Both the position numbers and the translations under genes were made by a program. From assembly GCF_027942865.1 (NCBI RefSeq), contig NC_134525.1:20459657-20523656 (forward strand): DNA of 64,000 nucleotides, written 5' to 3'. Below are positions 51,701 to 62,871 of the stretch, piece by piece. The notes beneath the pieces are model-generated. The model had not been told where the DNA came from. It was given only the letters and a program-made list of their open reading frames with translations, and ran no database searches. This DNA comes from Odontesthes bonariensis (taxonomy: Eukaryota; Chordata; Actinopteri; Atheriniformes; Atherinopsidae). Numbering within the stretch: the first letter of the stretch is position 1; each line of letters opens with the position of its first letter.

Positions 51701-54700
51701 AAACTGGGTCAGATGGATGATAATACAGAGGGTATGGGTGTGTGTTTGCAAAGTCTAACTAGTCCACGGTCAGCAAATCATTTCTTTATGAAAAATATCA
51801 AGTGCGTGACTGGTTTCCAGCACAAGAGAATTAGAAATGGCAATCTGATTTGATGACCATCACTCCAACATCTTCCTTTGCAGTATCTGTAGTGTTCATT
51901 CATTAATTTTTCTGTGGTAATTCCATATACATGCAGCATAATTTAGAAAAAACTGAGCATTCTCTGCAGTTGATTTATGTATAATGGGCAATAGAGTATG
52001 TATGTTCATAAACTGTAATGAGCACATGAGTTTGCATGAGTTAAACACATTCCCACCAACCTGTGCTGCTCTGGATGGTTCTGACAGTAGTGGTAGTGCG
52101 CGGTGGAGAGTTGGTCCTCCTGTTGCTCACTGTGATGCCTGCCTCTTCCTCTTCCTGTGAGCAGCCCTTCTCTATGGCACGCACGTAACTGTGGCTCCGC
52201 ATGCGGAAGCAGCCGGGCATGGGCAGGTCCAGGGCATCTACAGCCTGTGACTCCAGCTCACTGAACACTGATTCACACACCGCCTCGATCTGTCCATTCA
52301 CCTCTACCTCACTCACCTGCAAATTAGGGGAAACACACAGATATACAGCATTTGTACGCAAACATCCAGAACAAGAAAAATACACAAAAAGGTGTACACA
52401 TCACAGCAAAGGATATAATACAAATGAAAACAGCACCAGCAAAGTGTAGGACAAAGCAGAAAGGTAATATATATTACATAGCAAAAGACAGGGAAACATA
52501 TTTTGGTGCTACAAGATTAGTTTCTGTGCTACTCCACTGATGAAAGCATCACAATGCAAGTGTTTCATGCGCAAACACAAATAACAAATTGAGAGCTGGA
52601 ACAGAAGACAGTTCTAGTGTTTATTTGCTGAAAAATATCAAGCTTGTGCTTCTCTGCCCAAGAGGGGACAATAAAATAAACACTAGCCTCTTAAACAAGA
52701 GCATGAGAGCCGTGTCGGTTTTGTCTCAATTTGAAAATTGAGAATAAACAGACCTGCTGTTTAGCTCACTGGGATGAGTGGGAGGCCCATGCATGGAGAC
52801 TCTTTGCCCTGTTGCAGCCATCCCGGGTTCAATTCTAGCCTGTGGCTCTTCGCTATGTGTCACCCCTTCTCTCTGTTTCTTATCCAGCTATTTTTAAATA
52901 AAGACCAATAGAGCAAATAAAACCTTCAAAAGAAAATTGAGAATAAGAAAAAAGCCACCAAAATACATATGTAGTAAATTATAATCCCAGACAAACAGAC
53001 CAGTTTGGTATTATTTGGTCTCAAACAGGCTTAGTCAAGTTGTTGAAGCACATTTGTCAGACTTTTACTGTTTTTACCTCCACACCATCTTGTGAAGCTT
53101 TTAGGTATAATTTACAGTTACTTGAAAAATAAATACATTTGATAAAAAGCAAGAGTATCCAAAGGGTGCAGGGGGGGGGGGGGGTGTTATTGTATAAGTG
53201 TTGTTATTGGTGAGAAAAGGGAAGTGTAAAAATGAGGAATACTGGGATTACAGATTGAGGAAATCTAACCAAATTGTTAGCTGAAAACTTTTAAAAATGT
53301 GGCACACACTTGTGCGATGGGTGTGTTAGTAGTTTCTGTGAACTCCTTTAAGAGTTAACATGGACCAAAACACAGGGTGACAGTGTTTGTCAGTAAGGGG
53401 AGTATACAGTCACACAAGTGTGAGTATACAGGGTCGAGCTTGGAATCGGAAAGGTTTATGGACCTCAATTCAATCCTCTGAAGTTAATCTTCTTCTTTCT
53501 GTGTTACCTCATACTCAATGCAAAACACATGTTAAAATGTGAGAGTGAGATAGAGAATTGAAGCAGCACCTCTTTCATTATTTTTATAGATGCCAGATCC
53601 ACTGTGACATTCTCCTGTGGGCCTGCTTCTTGCTAGGACTTGAAGGGATGTCTCAAGGGTCCATCATTCAGATGGCGAAGCAAAGTGTTGCCTCTGGGCT
53701 TTGGATGGGATTACATATCCCCATTACTCCAGGCAAAAAGGTATGTTAAGCTCCCCTGTCACTTTGAATAATAAAGACTATGAAACAGTGCTCAAAATCC
53801 AAAATGACTATCTTATTTTGCAGTAGCCATAACAATAACAGACATACATCACATACAAGTGGCAAAATGTACTTCACTTCAGAAAGAGCTTGTCAAGATA
53901 AAGGAATGACTGGCAGGGATTTTGCAGGTCCTCCTGTTTAATTAGCCAGTCTGAATACTGATGTATCATCTGAGCTCTAGAAAACGGTGCACAGATGTAA
54001 ACGCTAATTAGGAAACAGGGGGTTTTCTTAATGTTGCAGGATGGTGACCTGATTATTAATTTGGACCCTAGAAATACTATGAATCGGATTTCTCCCACTG
54101 CACAACCTCACTGGACATCATTTTTGAGGATCAGGTGGGAGTAGCGGCCAATGACAGTGACGCACAGGCCCACTAACCTGGCTGATGGTGCTCATAGCTC
54201 TCATATAGCTCTCATTTCGGGAGCGAAATTTAGGCGAGGCCAGCAGCCCTGCCGGGTCCAAGCTGTCCAGACTCCTATTGATGGAAACCTCACTCACCGC
54301 CCGTAGATAGCTGTGACTCCGAATCTGCAGCTTGGGTGAGTGCTCCGTGGAAATCCTGCCGCAGGAGAAGGAGAGAGGGGAAAAAAAAGGTAAAACAGTG
54401 AAAACCAGGAAGACAGAAGCAGAGGAAAAACATGGTAAGTGTGGGAGAGCAGAATCTCCAAAAGAAAGCAAGAAATTATATTTCCCAGGTACTTGGAAGT
54501 GTGTATGAACCCAAAGATACAGATCAATGCAGAATTGCTTCAGGAGACACCCTTATCTAATCAAAAAGCACAGAATTACAGAGGAACACTCGCAAGAAGT
54601 TTAGATAGTCTGTCCTTGATAGTTTGTCCTTGAAGAGCTTTCTAAACCACTTGACAGTAAGAACACTTGAATACACATGTCAGGAAATGGAAGTGGGTGA

Positions 54701-57700
54701 AAGTATGCCTGTAAGGTCCTATCAATTTACACACTTTCTTACAAAAACAGATAACAGACACACAAAAAGACCTATAGACTGACTGAAAGACGCACACATC
54801 CTGTCTCCAAGGAAGATGAAAAGGTGTCTCATTATCTCGCACCTGCCTCCAATCTGATTGCTCAGCATGCTTCACAGCTATGTGCATCGGAGTGTTTGCA
54901 TGTGAAGAACTATGTGCGAGTTGCAGTTCCACAGCAATTGGACGTGAGCCAAACAACTCATAAATAAGGGAAAATAAAACTATCAAGGGTTCCAATAGGC
55001 TTTCATCCCGCCTTTGATGCTTGGGCCTTTAAATCTAACTTACTTTCCTCTTGATGGAAGGCCCATAAAGCCGACGTGTAGAAAACAAAGTGCAATGAGG
55101 GAAACTGAAACAACACAAATAACATTAGTTAAGATTTTTTAAGATTTGTTTGAAAAAAAATCAAATGTGTGAAGTAAAAGTACAATATCCAAATGTCACA
55201 CTCACGCACACACTGTCCCTCAGTTTTACATACAGAGCTATAAAAACATTCTCACAGAGACATACTGTGCAGCCCCTGATCTCTGCCTTCAGCTGAGATC
55301 TGTTTTAATTATGCATTTCAACCTTAAAATAGAGTGCAAAAACCACAGCAAAGCAAACTAGATTAGACATTCTTGGATGGAACACTGGAAAGTAGAGGTA
55401 AAGTGGAGGGACAGATGAACTATTGAGATAGGAATAAGGATGCTGATTGGACACTTATTCATTCACAAACATGCATTCATGTACCTAAGCTGCCATCCTG
55501 GCTTTTTAATAGTGAGAAGAATCTGCAGCATATAAGCTATCAAAAATGAAGTATAGCTGCATGTGTTATTTAATGAATTATATTCTAATCTGAGGGTTCC
55601 ATCAAGGTATTTCAATTGTAGGTCTTGTGGTGTCAGACACACACAAAGTACAGGTCCATTAGACAAATCTCTTAAAAAAAAAAAAAAAAAACTCAACAGA
55701 GAAAGCTAAAATCAATATGGGAAACAACATTAGCAAAAAACTATCATTGCTCCTCTTTGAATGCTCAGAAGCATCGTAAAGAAGTAATGAGGTACCTGAT
55801 AATTCAAGAGTAAGGCTGAAATAGTTATGACAGTAAATCAGTTGACAAAAAGAGCTGGATGGGCACTCAGTGAGAATTTCTTCCCACCAAACCAAACTGC
55901 CAATTTCACAATGTAAAAAAACGGATCCAGATCTACAAAAACATTCAATGGGTCCTTCCTTTGCCGATTGCCCATACAGATTACAACATTGAAACAGAAA
56001 ACACTGTAACCTCCCAGACAACACAAAAAAGAAAGAAAGAAAATGACAGAATGCCTAAAAACACCAGTCAATGAACACTAGCCTTTGTCACGCCCATGGG
56101 ATTTCTCCCCATGTTTTTAGTTTGGTGTTTTATGTGTTAATCATGTCTTAGTTTTTAAGTCCATGTTTAGTTGTTAGTTTTGCCATGTTTTCCCCATAGT
56201 TTCTGTTGCTTTGCCATCACCATCATTCACTTCACCTGTTTTTCCCCTCAGCTGCACTCACTCACCTATCACTCACTCAGTATTTAGTTTCCAGGTTTCC
56301 TCATTGTTTTTGCCAGATCCTACCCGTCAATACCCTTCATGCCAAGTTAAGTATTTCATGTTAAGTCAAGTTCTTTGTTCTTCTTAGTCCTGTTCATGTA
56401 TTTATTCCACAGTTTTGTCTTGTTATCCGGCTCAGCCGCACCTTTTGTTTCGTCTTAAGTCCTTAATAAACCCAATTTTGCTTTTCTACATCCTCTGAGT
56501 CCGCATCCGTGTCTTACCACCCCACCCAAACCTGACAGCCTTCTGACTAACTTGATACTGTTTACAGTTCGATAGTTTGAATGTTAATTTATTCACATTG
56601 TTAATTTTCACAAATTGAAATAATAAATCTCAAATAACTAATCTGAAAAAAACACAACAGTTTACACAAAAACCATTTAGAAGATTAATTTTGAAATGAA
56701 GCAATTTTGTGGTGGTGATTTTACAGATTCTGTTTTTTTTCTGTTTTGTTGTTGTGTTTTCTGAATTTCTGGAACATTTTATACCTCATAGCTGGTATTT
56801 TTTTTTGTGTGCAATGCTGCTGACAGACGGTTTTCTGGTCATTATGTTGAGATGATTAAGGTTAGGTTTAGACCAAGAATGAAAATTGGATTGACTCACT
56901 TTTTGTGCCAGCACCAAGTGGCCATGAACAAAACTTCTGCGATTACTTCAATTTTCAGCACTTGTTCTCATCGTATTCTTACGCCGGTCAAGGGAGAGGA
57001 GATATTTTTTAACTTTTCAACTGAGTAAGATGTGTCATGATGTACATTCCAAACCTCAGAGATTAATGTGAATCATTCATATCGGCAACTTTGAATCTGA
57101 GTGTGGGTGATGCACAGAGGGATAAAGTCAAGGAGAAATCTACCCACATCATTATTCCTGTCCACATCTTTTTCTTGATTTCCCCTGTGGGCTGATTATA
57201 CATCAGTGAAGTCTACAGTGGCATCTTAAATGGCAGACGCAGCTCTGAATCAGTACCACCTGAGGATGAGTTGTCAGTGTGCCCTAAGGTTTCTCTCTAT
57301 GGCACAACTGACATTTATGACACATTTTCTTCTGCCAGTCAGGAATAAAAGCTGTTCAGGGCTATTAGCTGATTCCGCTACATTTCCAATCGTTCTTGTA
57401 ATTGCAGATCTATTCTTTTCTCACCTATCTTTTTCCCCATCCTCTTCATTACATTTTATCTTCTTGTTTGCTTCACCTCGTCTTTTCCGTCATCCTGCTG
57501 ATCTATCCTTTTCTACCTTTTCCTATTTCGTCCCTCTTTTGCTTTCATCTTCTGTCACAATCTGAAAAAAAAAAAACTCCACACTATGGTTGCAGGGATG
57601 GAGGGATGCGTCTTCTCAGTGAGACAAACCAAATATGATCAAATCCAGGCCAGGAGTGAATTAATTTGGCAAAAATAAAAACGTCTGTTTCCCCTGAGCT

Positions 57701-60700
57701 CGGTTGGGTTTTACCAAAGGATTTTTACCCAGTATTTACCCAAGCAATTCAAATGTATGCGTTATCTGAGTACCAAGTGTTTTAGTATAGAGAAATTATA
57801 GAACTGGGCGAGAATAAGCAAATGGCAACTTCTTAGGAGCAATTGGAGGGAAGACAAGGACAGAGTGGTCACAGATTGGGCTCTGACACATATGGAACAA
57901 CAGAGCTGATTATTCAGTCACTGCGGAGAGGTAGAGACTTGAGCCAGTTCCCAAAAGCACAATGTGAAAACAAGATATCAGCGGCTCCCGCCTCGTTCTC
58001 TATCTCCAGTACGCAGCACTGCAGTTTGGTTTGTTTCGCTGGGTTCCATCAAATGATGATGGCATTCCTGTGCCACACTCAAGTCATTAGTGGCCCCCAA
58101 GCTGCGCCACTCATACTTATGTAAGAGTGTGTATTTGTGTGCTTGTGTTTATGCAGCCAAAAACAATAACTGAGATTACACTGGTGTTCTTATCATCTCT
58201 GGATATTACACAGCTAATCAGACAAAGCTGCATGCTTTAAGATAACACTCATGTCATCAGTTCTCTAACTGTTTATGCGAAGTATAATCTAAAATACCTC
58301 CTGTTATTATGAGCTAAACTTACAGTGCGTTAGCTATAGGGGGCTTTAATGGCAAAATAGCATTTTTTGGCCATATTTATGTTTTCAGTTGTGCAGAATA
58401 GCATTAGCATACGAATTGTGTCTTTGTTACATCAGAACAAGAAAGTGACATTAATATCTACAGAGGGTGTAGATCTGTCTTTGCCTTATGTTAGTAACCA
58501 TACATACACACTCAATACAGACTTTTCCTGCAATACAACTGAGGGAACTTTTGCATATGGCAATAAACCTTCACTTCATCAATAAATACCACTGAAGTGG
58601 ACAGATTATGTGGTTCTGACAGCAAATGATGGGAAAAACAGAGATGACATATTTACTACAGTTATGAAAATCTGTTATTTGCCAAAAGTAAAAGGGAGAG
58701 AAGGACATCGCTACAGGGAATTTGAAGAAAAGACGATCAAATGTAAATCATACAGATTGAAAACAAGCCAACAGATTACTTGTACCACTATTCAAAGAAG
58801 AATGAAATAAGAGTGAAGTCAACAAAATTGTGGGTGTTTTTCTCTTACTGTAGAGCAAACTTTCTGTGCAAAATTACCCCAAATGAAATTTTATTAAGTT
58901 TAACCAGAATGGTTTTCTTATGTATTGTTATCACTCCGTCAGCTAACAGTAATTAACTTGCTAAGTGTAATATCAATATCACTGATAAGAATAATGGCCA
59001 CAACCACAAATGTAAGACTCAAGTTCGGTGAAAGAAAATTTGCAATGAATTAATTAGAGATTACACAGTCCCTCTACTAATTTGACAACTGCTCAACTTC
59101 TAATTTGTAATTCTAACATTTCTAATTATCCATTCCTTCAGAAAGAAAGAAAGTCAGAAAATGTCTCAACTTCTTCGTAAAGTTAATTGAGTACACAACT
59201 TATTGGGTGTGAAGGTGTAAAGACTTTGCAGCATCAAAATGTTCATGACAAAGTCTTACTGATGAAAAAAAACAATGCTAAGCCGAGAATGCCTAATATA
59301 ACAAGAAAGATCAAAAATGATTGTGAAAGTAATCCAATGGTAAACCTCAGATCTCACAAAAAAGAAAATGCATTATAACTAACTCAATCCATAATGCTGT
59401 TGTGTTGTGTAGAGATGCAACGCACGAAGATGAAGTTGATCTAAGTGTCCAAAGTCAAATTCACACTACAAGATTTCAAGCTTGAGTTTTGTGTTCCAGG
59501 CAAATGGCCCAAATCTGAGTAAATGACATCAATGACACGGCGGAGACTTTTCAGCATGACAGCAGTAACTGCTTGATAAAAGTCAGGCAGACGAGTTGGT
59601 GGTTAAGTCTGGAGAAAAATCTTGCAGATCATTCATGTAGTGTGAACCCTCTGTGATATAAAAACTCCTCATTACAAGAGGAGCATGCCAAAGCGTGTGA
59701 CAAATACAAGAATCTTCTAGTTTGAACTTGGCTCAAGTTGTAACGAGCAGGTAGATAAGCTGTGATCACATCATGCACTCGAGCTGCAAGCAGCAGGAAT
59801 ATAGGTTAGTAAGTTTGTTGATTTTCTATTTGACTTTCTTTCCCTCTATCTCTCCTGCCGGCTTCACTGGTGCTGTTATATTCAAAAGCTTGTGCTCAAA
59901 CAAAGTACACAGGCATGCAGGCTGACAGCTAAACCAAAAAATGTTGCAGTATTTGTTTCTGCTTTATTTCATTTATCTAAATTCTTCTTATCTTTTTTTT
60001 TCTGCCCTGAAACAGTTTGGTAATGATTGAATGATTACGTCAAACGATAAGTCACTAAATGTTTGATCAAACCTTCACAACATGAGATGCCTGGCTGTAC
60101 GTAAAATGGCAGACAACCCAAAAAAGTCACCAGGCAAGCAGTAGCTGAAAAACATGGAATGGAAAATACAATCCTTTAGAACTGTGTGCTGTATGATCTT
60201 GTTTGAAGTCTAAACCTGGGCTAGAACTTAGAGTTGCAATCTGATTTCTTCAGAGATTTAAACTCCTGTGATAAACTTGACCTCAATTAATTAAAAATGT
60301 CCATATATTTTCAAATAATTGTTGGCCAACTTTATTTTTTGCAAAAGGTTTCACTGTCTTTAAACTGCATCTCACCAAGTCTTCAAGTTAGCAATGGCCT
60401 TTTCACATATTTTCAGAAGTAGTCTAAAATACAGATTACAACATAGATTTATACAATACAGAATTTTTTTCAAGAACTGGCAACTTAAAGACTTACTGAA
60501 TTGACCCGTTTTTCAAATCTCTTTAGAATTAGATTTCAATTGACATAATTTAGAATAGCCTTTTAAAAACTGGATTTGCATAAATAAATTGTAATATGTT
60601 ATATATAAAAACACTTCAATTTGTGAGAATGTGTGTGGGAAAACTATGTTTCTTGAGTGGCACAAACAGCAAGTCACCATCTCTGGCGATAAAGGGTTTA

Positions 60701-62837
60701 AAATATTAGTTTATGGTACATGGTAAATTTTTGAGGGCTACATTTCTTTAAAAAGTTTTAAGTTAAAATCATTAAAATCTTTTCATGTGCTTGGACTTTA
60801 ATCACTGCTGCTTGCAACTATAATTAGAAATGTAACAATTCAGTTCATTTGAAAGTGTTAGCTTGAGCTTTAGGAAATCTGTAAGGCATTCTCTAAAATT
60901 ACATTTCCAATTGAAAAAAAACATCCTCCAAAACTAAGTAACTGACAATTATAGTCTCATTCTTAGCGCACACTCACTTGAGAGTGGTCATCTCTGTGAG
61001 AGACGGCTGAGTGGCCTTCAGGTAGCTGGCTCGTCTTGCCTGGACCTTGGGCGAGGGTTTTGGACTACAGTCTGAGTCACCGCTATCTTCCTCTGCCATG
61101 GCCTTGATGTAGCTGCCGCTACGCATTCGCCGGCAGGGAATCTCGTCATCCTTCCCAAGTGGAGAGAAACTACTCCAGTCATCCTGAGGAACCTGTAGAG
61201 ATGAGGTGCGATTAGTTTTAGAACGATTGAGCACCCATTATCCTCCCCACATGAAAACTCCAAGAGATGCACAGACAGGCAAGATTACAATATTTTCTAA
61301 GTGTCTACAGCTCACTTGAAAAGATTCAGCAGTAATAGTACAGTATCAATGCAAGGTCTGCCTCGATCATACCATAAGCTTGACAGTGCCGGTGGCCTCC
61401 TTTTTTCTGTCCAGTGATGCAAGCTGCATATCAAATGCAGGGCATTAATTGTTTTGACAAAATGTTGCAGCAATCTGGCCTGTGTCTGCTCTCCTGACTT
61501 TTCACACACACTAAAGAAGGTACAAGTAAAAGGAGGCAAAGCTATTTCCTCGCACAAATCTAAAAGAGAGGGAGTCAAAGACAGCAGACACGGAGAGAGG
61601 TGGGGGGGGGGGGGGACAAAGGGGGTTTTGTTCAGCAGAACCATTGCAGTCCCAATGTGAGTGGCTGTTAGGACACCAGGTCTGAAGTGCAAGAAATGAG
61701 ATACAGAGCAAGAAAAAAGTGTGGAAAAATAATTCAATGGACTGCTGTGTATCTAGGAAACCAAGCTGACCTTAATGTCAGGGGAAACTATAGACAGTCT
61801 TAGCATCTTGGTAAAAACTAGGCTTGCAATGACACCAAAAATGGTTAATTGTTGTCACTGAGTAACGGTCAAAGAAATAAAATTGAAGTTGTGCTTTCAA
61901 TCTAGCTTTTTTTCTCCTTTTTGAAAATCAGCCTCCCAGTAGAATATGGCATGTCAAATATACTGTAACTTGTAGCTGTTGCACGAACACTGTAGGATCC
62001 CATCACAGTAGGTGATCCAAACAGCATCTCTTTATATTCAACTCAAAGTAAAAATAAATAAATAAATTAAAAAAAAAAAAAGCCCAAAGGCAATCTTGTC
62101 AAGTTCTCACTGAGAGCAAATCTCATTTTCTAGATAAAAAAAAGAAAAGAAAAGCAGTTTTAGTCTGAAAGAATTGTAGATCCTGTCTTGATTTTCTTGC
62201 TTGTTTCCAGGATGTTAAAATGCATGGCCATACAGAACTTTCTGCCTTTTATGTTTCCCTCCTCGCACTCCCCTGTTGCCCTTGTTTGCTCTCTCATGGT
62301 TGTACAGTGTGCACAGGCTCGCACGCATACACTTCCGTGCTTCTATTCTTGCTGCTTTTTCTCTCCTCAGACTGATAATATGCAGTTCACTCCAATGTGA
62401 GAAAAAAAGATACTTTTATCTTTTCTATAACAGAAAAAGTCAGTCTTGATCAGTTTGATTGATGTATCAGTGTGTATGTGTCCTTTTGTTGTTATGGGAG
62501 TGTGCCACTGAGGCATTTTTCTTTCAGTTTTTTTTGTCAGCTCAACTCTCTGATCTCGTAGTAGCACCATACTGACCGACTGACTGACTGACCACCACAA
62601 GCACGATCTGAACAGCTGGATAAATGCAGTTAAATGTGACAATTTTCCATGAATAACAAATTAGGTTTGTGTTTTCTAATCTTTGCTGTGTTGTATACTC
62701 TAGAAAGAAAGGCAGTAGTGCTACTTAAACTTGCTGTATTCTAGAATGAAAAATGAAAGCATTATTTCTCTTTTACAGTAAATGCTAAGTACTCGATGTT
62801 GGGACCTTAGACATATCTGCACAGTCCATATTCAATG

Positions 62838-62871
<34 letters not shown>

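Larger units (their letters stand above)
31723..52060 (-). other. dlgap1: dlgap1 20.3-kb intron
   Basis: The largest intron, with donor GTTGGT. It holds a TG repeat (33,694-33,729), an A-run near 43,440, a promoter-like CpG-rich segment at 45,030-45,660, a MITE at 46,376-46,854 inside an older mariner-like relic, and a minor repeat fragment near 48,290. Its open frames, up to 272 codons at 38,063-38,881, are low-complexity and match no family I know. The stretch around 40,040-40,170 is complex and could be regulatory. Confidence 0.8.
52317..54177 (-). other. dlgap1: dlgap1 intron (1.9 kb) with SINE
   Basis: Holds the tRNA-derived SINE at 52,748-52,931 and a run of 14 G at 53,171-53,184. No further exon seen. 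Confidence 0.85.
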
